Shown: positions 25,277 through 33,708 of the stretch, one piece after another
How positions within the stretch are numbered: position 1 is the stretch's first letter
How the letters are laid out: every line of letters begins with the position of its first letter
Assembly (NCBI GenBank): GCA_035267045.1
Contig: DATFMH010000168.1
Span: 1-36,973 of the forward strand
Origin: DATFMH01 sp035267045
GTDB taxonomy: Bacteria > Bacteroidota > Rhodothermia > Balneolales > DATFMH01
Length of the DNA stretch: 36,973 nt
Direction: 5' to 3'
Position numbers and translations under genes: made by a program
The notes under the pieces: generated by a model
Seen by the model: only the letters and a program-made list of their open reading frames with translations
What the model was told of the DNA's origin: nothing
The model's database searches: none

Positions 25277-25837
25277 TTATTTTCTATTAATTACTGGGAT
25301 ATTATTGATTGGATTATAATTTTTAAGCGTTTGCTTAATAGTATCGGTGTAATTATTTGCACCTGGGTAAAAATAAGCGATAATATTAAAAGTAGCAGGT
25401 GCCAGCGTGATAATATACGGATAGGTTTTTGATTGTATACGGATGTTCTTTCCTGGAATATTAAACCCTGCAAGGAGTATGAGAATGGTGCTGATGATTA
25501 ATCCTGTCTTCAGAACTCCAAATAACAGGCCCAGGATTCGGTTGGGCAGACTCAGGGCCACGATCGTGAGAAGTTTTGTCAATAGATAGATTAAAAGGTG
25601 CACTATGATGAGTACACTGAAGAATATTATGAATGCCGCAACATAGGGTGCAAATGAGGGATGTTTATCGAACATTGGCTTTAACACCGACGCAAGTGGA
25701 TCCATAAAGTGTATGGAAAGGAAAATGGCCAGAACGATGCCTGCTATACTTAATACTTCTTTGACCAGGCCGTTTTTAAAACCCCGAAAAGCAAAATAGA
25801 AAAGTGGTATTACTACGATCCAGTCAAACAGTATCAT
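25277..25837 (-). CDS. cvpA: CvpA family inner-membrane protein
   Basis: 186 residues with four predicted transmembrane segments (about 5-18, 25-45, 64-90, 102-122). It opens with the typical DWIVVIPLFYFAFRGFKNGLVKE motif region of CvpA/colicin V production family proteins. These proteins are associated with envelope homeostasis, but their mechanism is not established. The start overlaps the yqeY stop by 4 bp (ATGA), and the stop is 2 bp from tyrS, so it lies inside a compact operon. Confidence 0.88.
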   Translation of the reverse strand: MILFDWIVVIPLFYFAFRGFKNGLVKEVLSIAGIVLAIFLSIHFMDPLASVLKPMFDKHPSFAPYVAAFIIFFSVLIIVHLLIYLLTKLLTIVALSLPNRILGLLFGVLKTGLIISTILILLAGFNIPGKNIRIQSKTYPYIITLAPATFNIIAYFYPGANNYTDTIKQTLKNYNPINNIPVINRK

Positions 25838-26295
25838 CCATTTGATAGTTTTTGTCGTACTATTTTATTTACCATCGAACCGTCAGCTTTGCCTTTTACT
25901 TTTGGCATTATCACACCCATAACTTTACCCATATCCTGCGGTGATGATGCGCCGACTTGCGCAATTACTTCGTCGATTAATTCGGCGACTTTATCCTCGC
26001 TCATCATTTCCGGTAAATATTCCTCGATGATGGCGAGTTCGACCTTTTCATTTTCCACTAAATCATCCCTGCCGGCACGTTCAAATTGTTCAATGGATTC
26101 TTTGCGTTGCTTGGCAGCTTTCGTCAATACCTGTACAATCTGTTCGTCGGTCAGTTTGGCCTGACCGCCTTTACGTTCACTGATTTCTTTTTCAAGCAAA
26201 GCCGCTTTTAAAGACCGTAATACCCGAAGGCGATCTTTTTCCTTGGCTTTCATCGCATTTTTAAGATCAGATAGAATGGTATCGTAAAGACTCAT
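25834..26295 (-). CDS. yqeY: GatB/YqeY domain protein
   Basis: 153 residues. Motifs LYDTILSDLKNAMKAKEKDRL, VLRSLKAALLEKEISE, QRKESIEQFERAGRDDLVEN, EYLPEMMSEDKV and ASSPQDMGKVMGVIMPKVKG follow the stand-alone YqeY family, which shares the tRNA-interacting tail domain of GatB. Function is not established; an RNA-related role is inferred from the domain. First gene of the probable yqeY-cvpA-tyrS-xth operon, 67 bp after the ribosomal operon terminator. Confidence 0.93.
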   Translation of the reverse strand: MSLYDTILSDLKNAMKAKEKDRLRVLRSLKAALLEKEISERKGGQAKLTDEQIVQVLTKAAKQRKESIEQFERAGRDDLVENEKVELAIIEEYLPEMMSEDKVAELIDEVIAQVGASSPQDMGKVMGVIMPKVKGKADGSMVNKIVRQKLSNG

Positions 26296-26362
26296 AACAG
26301 ATTAGGTGATCATTTATTTAAAATTGTCAGCGTAAGATAATATGTATAATCCTTCAATAACT

Positions 26363-26398
26363 AAAAAAGGTTACACAATGATAAGTGTAACCTTTTTT
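26363..26398 (-). terminator. Rho-independent terminator of rpmB-rpmG-DUF4295
   Basis: Perfect 14-bp arms AAAAAAGGTTACAC and GTGTAACCTTTTTT around an 8-base loop. It starts 23 bp beyond the stop of the DUF4295 gene on the minus strand and separates the ribosomal protein transcript from yqeY. Confidence 0.92.
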
Positions 26399-26421
26399 AC
26401 TGATAAAGGGGAGTAAAAAAA

Positions 26422-26589
26422 CTATTTATTATTCTTAATAAATTCTTTTGCGTCATCGGCATCAAGAATAGTTTCTTTGTAGCTAACGCCGCCGCGGTTA
26501 TTTTTTTTAGCCACAATGACCTTGGCCATTTTCCGCTGGGCTAACTTAGCTTGTAATGCCTTGTCACCGAATGTTTGTTTTTTAGCCAT
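26422..26589 (-). CDS. DUF4295 family small protein
   Basis: 55 residues: starts MAKKQTFGDKALQAKLAQRK and contains KKNNRGGVSYKETIL near the end. It is very basic in the first half. This matches the Bacteroidota-restricted DUF4295 family, which is regularly encoded right after rpmB-rpmG, as here (15 bp after rpmG). A ribosome-associated role is suggested by context and basic composition but is not shown. It supports assignment of the organism to the Bacteroidota/FCB group. Confidence 0.88.
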   Translation of the reverse strand: MAKKQTFGDKALQAKLAQRKMAKVIVAKKNNRGGVSYKETILDADDAKEFIKNNK

Positions 26590-26604
26590 AACTAAATACC
26601 CGTA

Positions 26605-26775
26605 TTATTTGATTTCTTTATGAACCGTGTGTTTTTTCAGAACCGGGTTATATTTACGTAGTTCCAAGCGGTTGGTTGTGTTACGACGGTTTTTCGTTGT
26701 AACATAACGTGAAGTACCCGGTGCTTCGGTGCACTCGAGAATAACTTGAATTCTATTTCCTTTGGATTTTGCCAT
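26605..26775 (-). CDS. rpmG: 50S ribosomal protein L33
   Basis: 56 residues beginning MAKSKGNRIQVILECTEAPG, with TSRYVTTKNRRNTTNRLELR and KYNPVLKKHTVHKEIK. Only one cysteine (Cys15) is present, so this is the zinc-free (C-minus) form of L33. It lies 4 bp downstream of rpmB and 15 bp upstream of the DUF4295 gene. Confidence 0.97.
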   Translation of the reverse strand: MAKSKGNRIQVILECTEAPGTSRYVTTKNRRNTTNRLELRKYNPVLKKHTVHKEIK

Positions 26776-26779
26776 GATA

Positions 26780-27025
26780 TTAAAGCTCTTTTAAGAGTGT
26801 ACCTTTTTTCTTCGCTTTCTTTAAAACGGCAGAGATCCCCTTTTTATTTATAGTACGCAATGTTTTTGCTGAAACTTTGAGCGTTACCCAACGATCCTCT
26901 TCCGGAATGTAAAATCTCCTCTTCTGAAGATTTAACATAAAACGGTGTTTCGTTTTATTATTTGACTTAGAGGATCGATATCCGTTAAGGGGACGTTTGC
27001 CCGATATATCGTCTTTATGTGCCAT
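26780..27025 (-). CDS. rpmB: 50S ribosomal protein L28
   Basis: 81 residues with SGKRPLNGYRSSKSNNKTKH and RRFYIPEEDRWVTLKVSAKT, the L28 signature; no cysteines, so zinc-free. The start region MAHKDDISGKRPL is typical of Bacteroidota L28. First gene of a three-gene operon and divergent from gyrB, 369 bp away. Confidence 0.96.
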   Translation of the reverse strand: MAHKDDISGKRPLNGYRSSKSNNKTKHRFMLNLQKRRFYIPEEDRWVTLKVSAKTLRTINKKGISAVLKKAKKKGTLLKEL

Positions 27026-27394
27026 CTTATGAGTTTATGGTTTGCAGTCTTCACAAATTAGACTTTCAATATAAACTGATAGGATTCAAAAATCAATATA
27101 ATTGACTGATATTGAAACAATAAATATGTTTATCTAAAAAATTACGTTATTAAAGTAGCACAACATATAAAGTTTTTATTACATTAGGCAAGATGATAGA
27201 AAACAGCGGCAAAAATTAAGGGGTCATTACTATTATAGATTTCCGGTTTAAAAAGGATAGGACACCCATGGAGGGTCTATCGAATGAAAAGTCACCATTT
27301 TTGATGACTTTTTTTGAAATGGCACATTTAAAAGCTATTTTCTAACGCCTGAATAATTTTGTAAACGCCAACCTTCACGACAGATTATCATTTT
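27026..27394. promoter_or_regulatory. Divergent promoter region of rpmB and gyrB
   Basis: 369-bp A/T-rich spacer that must hold the promoters for rpmB (minus) and gyrB (plus). Apart from the tandem hairpins at 27256-27315 I see no riboswitch, no L28 operator I can name, and no tRNA. No DnaA box was found. Confidence 0.4.
27256..27315 (+). ncRNA. Candidate small RNA or attenuator 3' end upstream of gyrB
   Basis: Two adjacent hairpins in the plus direction. The first has GATAG/CTATC plus ACCC/GGGT (27256-27281, 3-base bulge). The second has AAAAGTCA/TGACTTTT (27287-27312) and leads into seven T residues (27309-27315). A terminator-like structure 80 bp before gyrB and far from any upstream plus-strand gene means either a short transcript ends here or gyrB has a leader attenuator. 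A 25-codon frame starting at 27268 overlaps it but looks incidental. Confidence 0.3.
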
Positions 27395-29335
27395 ATGTCG
27401 AAAACGAAAAAATCTGACTATAAAGCGTCAAATATCCAGATATTGGAAGGACTCGAAGCAGTTCGAAAACGTCCTGCCATGTATATCGGTGATACCGGTT
27501 CCCGTGGTTTACATCACCTTATCAATGAGGTTGTAGATAACTCCATTGATGAAGCTCTTGCGGGATATTGTGATTTTATAACCGTACATATTAATAAAGA
27601 TGGTTCCATCACCATTATCGACAACGGCCGGGGCATTCCCGTTGACGAGCATCCAAAAATAAAAATGCCTGCTCTCGAAGTGGTACTCACCAAATTACAC
27701 GCCGGGGGTAAATTTGATAAAGACACCTATAAAGTTTCCGGTGGATTACACGGGGTTGGTGTGAGTTGTGTGAATGCATTATCATCCAGATTTTATGCGG
27801 AAGTTCACCGGGATGGTGAAATTTACACAATGGAATTTGAGCACGGTAAAACAGTTAAACCCCTTTCGGTTGTAGGAAAAACAAAAAAGACGGGAACGAT
27901 TATCAAATTCTACCCGGATGAATCCATTTTCAATCAAACAACTGAGTTTAAGTTCGAAATTATTATCGAACGAATGCGCGAGCTGGCTTTCCTGAATCCT
28001 GAAATTACTGTTGAGATTGTTGATTACAGAGAAACTGGAGAAGAAGGGGAAGAGCCCTTAACTCAGGTATACCACTTCGACGGTGGTGTAAAAGATTTTG
28101 TAACATACCTTGATGAAAATCGTGATTCCTTAATGGCGGAACCGGTTTATATTCAGGGCGAGATGGAGAATGTGCCCGTTGAAGTTGCTCTTCAGTACAA
28201 TAAGTCGTATTCCGAGAATGTCCACTCTTATGTGAATAACATCAATACACATGAAGGGGGAACACACGTATCTGGTTTCAGAAGAGCTTTAACACGTTCC
28301 CTTAAGAGTTATGCTGAAAAAAACAGGCTGATTAAGGGTAAAACATCTATTTCCGGTGAAGACTTTCGGGAAGGCTTAACAGCTGTTATCAGTATAAAAG
28401 TACCGGAACCGCAATTTGAAGGACAGACAAAGACTAAGCTTGGTAACTCAGAAGTTCAAAGTGTTGTTGAAATTGTCGTCTACGAAAAATTAAATCAGTT
28501 CCTGGAAGAAAATCCAAAGATGGCCAAAGGTATTCTGGAGAAAGTTATTCTCGCTGCGGAAGCACGGGAAGCGGCTCGAAAAGCACGTCAATTGGTTCAG
28601 CGCAAGAGCGCCATGGCCGGTGAAGGTTTGCCGGGAAAACTTGCCGATTGCTCCATTAATGATCCCGAACACTGTGAGATTTATATGGTTGAGGGTGACT
28701 CAGCCGGTGGCTCAGCAAAAATGGGACGCAACAGGAGTTTTCAGGCAATATTGCCCCTCAGAGGTAAAATTCTGAATGTTGAAAAATCCCGGATCAATAA
28801 AATACTGGAGAATAAAGAAATACGGGCCATTATCACGGCTTTAGGATCCGGTATCGGTAAATCGGAAGAATTCGATATGTCGAAACTGCGGTATCATAAA
28901 ATTATTATCATGACCGATGCCGATATCGACGGATCTCATATACGGACATTATTATTGACTTTCTTCTATCGTTATATGATGCCGTTAATAGAAAATGGCC
29001 ATGTTTATATTGCAACCCCCCCACTTTACAGGATATCATATGGTAAAAATGTAGAATATGCCTGGAGTGATGATCAAAGGGATAAAATTCTGATACGATT
29101 GAAGAAGGAAACAAAAAACAAGATTGATGTTTCACGGTATAAAGGATTGGGTGAAATGAATCCCAATCAGCTTTGGGAAACAACAATGGATCCGGATACC
29201 CGTACTTTACAGCAGGTTACGATTGAAAGTGCAGCATCCGCCGACAGACTCTTCTCCATATTAATGGGTGATTCGGTTGAACCGCGACGGGAATTCATTG
29301 AACGAAATGCAAAATATGCCAATCTGGATGTTTAA
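27395..29335 (+). CDS. gyrB: DNA gyrase subunit B
   Basis: ATPase subunit of DNA gyrase, which introduces negative supercoils with GyrA. 646 residues, the short form without the long insert of E. coli GyrB. GHKL ATPase: Glu45 and Asn49 in NEVVDNSIDEA, Asp76 and Gly80 in IDNGRGIPV, VSGGLHGVGVSCVNALS. TOPRIM: VEGDSAGGSAKMGRNRSFQA, PLRGKILNVEK and the metal-binding DADIDGSHI. The C-terminal SRYKGLGEMNPNQLWETTMD motif is also present. It is followed 22 bp later by gyrA, so the two are co-transcribed. The leader contains terminator-like hairpins. Confidence 0.97.
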   Translation: MSKTKKSDYKASNIQILEGLEAVRKRPAMYIGDTGSRGLHHLINEVVDNSIDEALAGYCDFITVHINKDGSITIIDNGRGIPVDEHPKIKMPALEVVLTKLHAGGKFDKDTYKVSGGLHGVGVSCVNALSSRFYAEVHRDGEIYTMEFEHGKTVKPLSVVGKTKKTGTIIKFYPDESIFNQTTEFKFEIIIERMRELAFLNPEITVEIVDYRETGEEGEEPLTQVYHFDGGVKDFVTYLDENRDSLMAEPVYIQGEMENVPVEVALQYNKSYSENVHSYVNNINTHEGGTHVSGFRRALTRSLKSYAEKNRLIKGKTSISGEDFREGLTAVISIKVPEPQFEGQTKTKLGNSEVQSVVEIVVYEKLNQFLEENPKMAKGILEKVILAAEAREAARKARQLVQRKSAMAGEGLPGKLADCSINDPEHCEIYMVEGDSAGGSAKMGRNRSFQAILPLRGKILNVEKSRINKILENKEIRAIITALGSGIGKSEEFDMSKLRYHKIIIMTDADIDGSHIRTLLLTFFYRYMMPLIENGHVYIATPPLYRISYGKNVEYAWSDDQRDKILIRLKKETKNKIDVSRYKGLGEMNPNQLWETTMDPDTRTLQQVTIESAASADRLFSILMGDSVEPRREFIERNAKYANLDV

Positions 29336-29357
29336 ATAGAATAGATTATAGATATTT

Positions 29358-31949
29358 ATGGCTAGCGAAAAGATTATACAGATTACTATTGAAGATGAGA
29401 TGCAATCATCCTACATCGATTATTCGATGTCAGTTATTGTATCCAGGGCTCTTCCGGATGTAAGGGATGGTCTGAAACCTGTTCACCGTCGTGTACTTTA
29501 CGGTATGAGTGAACTTGGAATGCTTCATAACCGGGCCTACAAAAAAAGTGCGAGAATTGTCGGTGAAGTATTAGGTAAGTATCACCCTCACGGGGATTCG
29601 GCTGTTTATGACACCATTGTAAGAATGGTTCAGGATTTTTCCCTGCGGTATCCATTGGTTGATGGACAGGGTAACTTTGGTTCCGTCGACGGTGATTCGG
29701 CTGCTGCTATGCGTTATACGGAAGTTAGAATGCAGCGTATCGCGGAAGAAATGTTATCCGATATCAATAAGGAAACGGTCGATTATCAGCCAAATTTTGA
29801 TGACTCATTATCAGAACCTACCGTACTTCCGAGTATGCTTCCCAACCTGTTGCTCAACGGGTCATCGGGTATTGCCGTTGGTATGGCTACAAATATGGCA
29901 CCGCATAATCTCCGTGAAGTTGTTGACGGAATAGAGGCTTACATCAATGATCCTGAAATTGAAACAAAAGATTTGATGAAGCACATAACCGCTCCTGATT
30001 TTCCAACCGGGGGTATTATTTATGGTTATGAAGGTGTTAAAGAAGCGTATGAAACAGGACGGGGTAAAATTATACTTCGTGCCAGGGCTAATGTTGAGGA
30101 ACTTCGGGGAAACAGGGAGCAAATTGTTGTTACAGAACTTCCATACCAGGTTAATAAGGCGCTGTTAATACAAAAGATAGCGTATCTTGCACAATCCGAT
30201 AAACTCAGCGATGTAGCCGATATTCGCGATGAATCGGACCGTGAAGGTATGAGGATGGTTATTATCCTTAAAAGAGGTGCGGTTGCCAGTGTTGTACTTA
30301 ATCAATTGTTTAAGTACACACAAATGCAACAGACTTTTGGTGTCATTAACCTCGCTTTGGTCAAGGGTCGACCGAAAGTTATGGGATTGAAGGAACTGAT
30401 TCGTCATTTCATCAATCACCGTGTTGAGGTCATTATCCGTCGTACACTTTATGATCTGGATCAGGTTGAAGCACGGGCTCATATATTAGAAGGTTTAAAA
30501 ATAGCTCTGGATAATCTTGATGAAGTAATCAGGACCATCAGGGCAGCAAATAATGTACCTGAAGCTAATGAAGAACTTCGTAGAAAGTTTGCATTAACGG
30601 ATATTCAGGCTAAAGCTATCCTGGATATGCGACTTCAGAAACTGACGGCTCTCGAAAGAGATAAGATTGATCTGGAATACCGTGATATTATCAGCCAGAT
30701 TCGGGAGTTTCGTAAGATCCTCTCAAACCGAAAGGAACAAACGAATATCATACTTGAAGAACTAGCGGATCTTAAAAAACGCTATGGTGACGCCCGTAGA
30801 ACACAGATCGTCTATTCTGCTGAAGATTTCAGTATAGAGGATATGATCGCTGATGAAGATGTTGTCGTAACAATATCCAGCAATGGTTATATAAAACGAA
30901 CACCTGTTAGCGGTTATCGTCGTCAAAAGCGCGGCGGTATTGGTATGAAAGGGGCAAGTACAAGAGAAGATGAGTATATTGAACATCTTTTTGTCGCCAC
31001 GAACCATAATTATATTCTTTTCTTTACGGAGAAAGGTAAATGTTATTGGCTGAAAGTATATGAAATACCAGAGGGATCACGTACCAGCCGTGGGCGGGCC
31101 ATTGTAAATCTTATTCAGATTGACAGAGATGACTCTATAAAAACATTTGTTCCGGTTAAGAACCTGGAAGACGAGGAATATATTAAGAGTCATTACATCA
31201 TGATGGCCACTAAGAAAGGTATTGTTAAAAAGACGGTACTCGAAGCTTACAGCCGGCCAAGAAGAGATGGTATTATAGCCATAAATATTAATAAAGATGA
31301 TGAATTACTTGGTGCAAGCCTGACGGATGGTAGTAGTACCGTATTACTTGCTGTCAAATCAGGCCGTGCTATTCGTTTTAATGAATCGGATGTTCGCAAT
31401 ATGGGTCGTAACACTACGGGTGTTAAGGGCATCAATATCAATCCGAAGAAAAACGAGGTGGTAGATATGGTGGTAGTTCGTAATACACATGAATCCACTG
31501 TTATGGCCATTTCAGAGAACGGATACGGTAAAAGAAGTCTCGTCGAAGATTATCGTGAACAAAGCAGGGGTGGTAAAGGGGTTATAACTCTTAAGGTCAC
31601 TCCAAAAACCGGTACACTCGTAGCTTTAAAAGAGGTTTTTGATAAAGATGACATGATGGTTATAACAGAACATGGGAAAATCATCAGAATGCACTGTGAA
31701 GATATCCGGTCTATGGGAAGAAATACCCAGGGCGTAAGAATCATGCGGCTGAATGCCGGAGATAGAATAACCGGTGTAACACGTGTTGTCAGAGATGATG
31801 AGGATGAGGATGAAATAGATAAAGCGCCGGATATTAATAAGACCGGTAAGACCGGTGAAAATGGTGAAGACCCAAGTACAAAATCTGATGATAACAATGA
31901 TCAGAATGAGAATGACAGCAACGAAGGTCAATTGCCATTCGATGAATAA
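29358..31949 (+). CDS. gyrA: DNA gyrase subunit A
   Basis: DNA breakage-reunion subunit, 863 residues. The catalytic tyrosine is Tyr120 in AAAMRYTEVRM. The quinolone-determining region reads HPHGDSAVYDTIVRM with Ser81 and Asp85 (E. coli Ser83 and Asp87), i.e. the wild-type susceptible form. The C-terminal beta-pinwheel contains a GyrA-box-like QKRGGIG (YRRQKRGGIGMKG), which marks it as gyrase rather than ParC. The extreme C-terminus is a long acidic low-complexity tail (about 45 residues) ending QLPFDE, a length and composition that vary among gyrases. Co-directional with gyrB, and followed by a strong terminator. Confidence 0.96.
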   Translation: MASEKIIQITIEDEMQSSYIDYSMSVIVSRALPDVRDGLKPVHRRVLYGMSELGMLHNRAYKKSARIVGEVLGKYHPHGDSAVYDTIVRMVQDFSLRYPLVDGQGNFGSVDGDSAAAMRYTEVRMQRIAEEMLSDINKETVDYQPNFDDSLSEPTVLPSMLPNLLLNGSSGIAVGMATNMAPHNLREVVDGIEAYINDPEIETKDLMKHITAPDFPTGGIIYGYEGVKEAYETGRGKIILRARANVEELRGNREQIVVTELPYQVNKALLIQKIAYLAQSDKLSDVADIRDESDREGMRMVIILKRGAVASVVLNQLFKYTQMQQTFGVINLALVKGRPKVMGLKELIRHFINHRVEVIIRRTLYDLDQVEARAHILEGLKIALDNLDEVIRTIRAANNVPEANEELRRKFALTDIQAKAILDMRLQKLTALERDKIDLEYRDIISQIREFRKILSNRKEQTNIILEELADLKKRYGDARRTQIVYSAEDFSIEDMIADEDVVVTISSNGYIKRTPVSGYRRQKRGGIGMKGASTREDEYIEHLFVATNHNYILFFTEKGKCYWLKVYEIPEGSRTSRGRAIVNLIQIDRDDSIKTFVPVKNLEDEEYIKSHYIMMATKKGIVKKTVLEAYSRPRRDGIIAININKDDELLGASLTDGSSTVLLAVKSGRAIRFNESDVRNMGRNTTGVKGININPKKNEVVDMVVVRNTHESTVMAISENGYGKRSLVEDYREQSRGGKGVITLKVTPKTGTLVALKEVFDKDDMMVITEHGKIIRMHCEDIRSMGRNTQGVRIMRLNAGDRITGVTRVVRDDEDEDEIDKAPDINKTGKTGENGEDPSTKSDDNNDQNENDSNEGQLPFDE

Positions 31950-31965
31950 ATAAAAATAGTTTTAG

Positions 31966-32000
31966 AAAAGCCCGTTCTGGTGAGAACGGGCTTTTTTTTT
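31966..32000 (+). terminator. Rho-independent terminator of gyrB-gyrA
   Basis: Perfect 13-bp stem AAAAGCCCGTTCT / AGAACGGGCTTTT with a GGTG loop, followed by a T run to 32000. It begins 17 bp after the gyrA stop. The convergent WYL regulator gene ends at 32094. Confidence 0.95.
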
Positions 32001-32093
32001 GTCATTTAAAAAAAATGTATGGATATTAAACTGATATATCAAAAAATAATAATCATAAACAAATAAAAAACAAATAGATAACAGAAATATGTG

Positions 32094-33032
32094 CTAGTTA
32101 TTAAGCATATTATTTAGTAAAACTACTCTTTTATGACTCAATTCTTCCGGAGACAGGATTGATGCATTAGTTGTAAAGCGTAATAACCATTCATTTAGAT
32201 AATCAAGATTATCAAAATGAAAACTTATGCGTAAATGATCTTTATCGGCATCTTCCATTTTGATAATTTTAGCTGGCAATGATCCAAGAAAAGATTCTTT
32301 GATACTTTTATGTATAAGGATATTGATATTATAATCCTTTTCACTGGAATGGAATAAAAGATCTTCAGTACTATAATTGTCATTCGTTAGTAAGGGTTCG
32401 TCTGAGATGGTGATTTCATTCATTCTGTTTAAAACAAAATTACGAGGGGCCTTACGAAGATGACAATAGCCAACTACATTCCAATGATCTGTGTAATATA
32501 CCATCAACAGGGGATCTATTGTTCTGCTTGTTTTCTTATCCTTTATTTTATCCCGATAGTTAAATTGAATGCTTTTTTTTTGGGCAATGGCACTATAAAT
32601 AGTAAACCAATCACCCCCTCGTTTCTTTGATGATTTATTTATGTAATAAGGATCCGTTATGGTTTTATCGTCCAAATTACTCATAAAATCCTTGAGTTCG
32701 CCGGGAAGAACAGAATTAATTTTTAACTCAACATTTTGGGCATCATCTACGAGGGTTTCATCTATTTGAGATTTCACAAATGATAAACCCATCATAATTG
32801 TAGCAAGTTGTTTGGATGTAAACATCATAGGAGGGATGGTATAGCCTCTCATAATACCATAGCCATGATATTTATCCCATGTAACAGGAACATTAAGTTC
32901 ATCAAGAGTTCGTAAATCCCGGAATACCGTACGGCGACTAACATCAAAATATTCTGCTATATCGTTTACTTTAAAGTTTTTCTTTGATTGAAGAAGCAGT
33001 ATCAGCTTCATTCTTCTTTCTGAGCTATTCAT
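32094..33032 (-). CDS. HTH plus WYL-domain transcriptional regulator
   Basis: 312 residues. N-terminal DeoR/HTH_11-like winged helix at about 1-55 (RRMKLILLLQSKKNFKVNDI then AEYFDVSRRTVFRDLRTLDE), a linker, and a WYL domain starting near residue 145 (YSAIAQKKSIQFNYRD) with DHWNVVGYCHLRKAPRNFVL. The name-giving Trp-Tyr-Leu triad is here Trp184-Asn185-Val186, a departure from the consensus. WYL domains sense nucleic acids or nucleotides in characterised proteins (PafBC, DriD) and often regulate stress or defence genes. The target is unknown; it lies 12 bp after rsmG on the same strand and may be co-transcribed. No defence genes are adjacent in the window. Confidence 0.87.
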   Translation of the reverse strand: MNSSERRMKLILLLQSKKNFKVNDIAEYFDVSRRTVFRDLRTLDELNVPVTWDKYHGYGIMRGYTIPPMMFTSKQLATIMMGLSFVKSQIDETLVDDAQNVELKINSVLPGELKDFMSNLDDKTITDPYYINKSSKKRGGDWFTIYSAIAQKKSIQFNYRDKIKDKKTSRTIDPLLMVYYTDHWNVVGYCHLRKAPRNFVLNRMNEITISDEPLLTNDNYSTEDLLFHSSEKDYNINILIHKSIKESFLGSLPAKIIKMEDADKDHLRISFHFDNLDYLNEWLLRFTTNASILSPEELSHKRVVLLNNMLNN

Positions 33033-33044
33033 AGTGTTGGATAA

Positions 33045-33689
33045 TTATCGGCGCTTAATATGCAGGATGCATTTATCTCTGTAGAAGGAATCGTATGAAT
33101 CTGCATCTAAATGATAGACATCAATATATAAAGAATCATCGATGCCGGCTAATTCTGTATCGAAACTACAACCCTTTAACATAACAAGTTCTCTCCAATC
33201 AGATCGTATGAGCAATTTATAGAGCTCATTTATTTTGAATGCATGTTTTGAAATAATACAATAATCCCCCTTTGTAGTGATTAACAATTCATCTATAGAA
33301 CCGGTATGGCATTCCGTATTTTTTATATTTAAATCATGGATCATTTGTTTAACAGCTACCATCTTTTTGGATACAATATCATTTAGGATAAAATGTTTCC
33401 CCGGAAAACAAATTGCTAATGATATTCCCGGCAGACCTCCACCGGTTCCGGCATCTATAAAAATATTATATTCATCAAAAAATGGTAATGACGATAAAAG
33501 GAGGGAATGAAATACGTGTTTATGTATATCTCCAACAGAAATGGTCCTGCTAATAAGATTTATACGCTTGTTCCACCAAATAAGTAAATCTACATATTCT
33601 TCTAATTTACCCTTATTTCGTTGTATAATCCTGTTAACATTCTCAAATGTTTCACGTGAAACATTATAATTTTTGATTTCATGATTCAT
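33045..33689 (-). CDS. rsmG: 16S rRNA (guanine527-N7)-methyltransferase RsmG
   Basis: SAM-dependent methyltransferase that modifies G527 of 16S rRNA. From the chosen ATG at 33689 it has 214 residues, with the SAM motif FIDAGTGGGLPGISLAI and ISKHAFKINELYKLLIRSDW. An ATG at 33746 would extend it by 19 residues, but that overlaps the mnmG stop region and encodes a second NVSRETS that is a parS site, so the shorter start is preferred. The codons NVSRETF (residues 9-15) contain a perfect parS site. It follows mnmG by 19 bp, the classic mnmG-rsmG pair. Confidence 0.92.
   Translation of the reverse strand: MNHEIKNYNVSRETFENVNRIIQRNKGKLEEYVDLLIWWNKRINLISRTISVGDIHKHVFHSLLLSSLPFFDEYNIFIDAGTGGGLPGISLAICFPGKHFILNDIVSKKMVAVKQMIHDLNIKNTECHTGSIDELLITTKGDYCIISKHAFKINELYKLLIRSDWRELVMLKGCSFDTELAGIDDSLYIDVYHLDADSYDSFYRDKCILHIKRR
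33648..33663. other. parS centromere site 1 (inside rsmG 5' coding region)
   Basis: TGTTTCACGTGAAACA, a perfect 16-bp palindrome equal to the chromosomal parS consensus bound by ParB. On the minus strand it encodes the NVSRET part of RsmG. Confidence 0.93.
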
Positions 33690-33692
33690 AGA

Positions 33693-33708
33693 TGTTTCAC
33701 GTGAAACA
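33693..33708. other. parS centromere site 2 (mnmG-rsmG gap)
   Basis: Second perfect TGTTTCACGTGAAACA, starting 45 bp from the first, directly abutting the mnmG stop codon (33709-33711) and almost filling the 19-bp gap before rsmG. Two perfect copies cannot reasonably be chance. ParB/ParA genes are not in the window. Confidence 0.93.

Noticed and set aside
27268..27345. 25-codon frame starting in the first hairpin upstream of gyrB
   Set aside because: It spans a terminator-like hairpin and T-run, so the hairpin structure is the better explanation.
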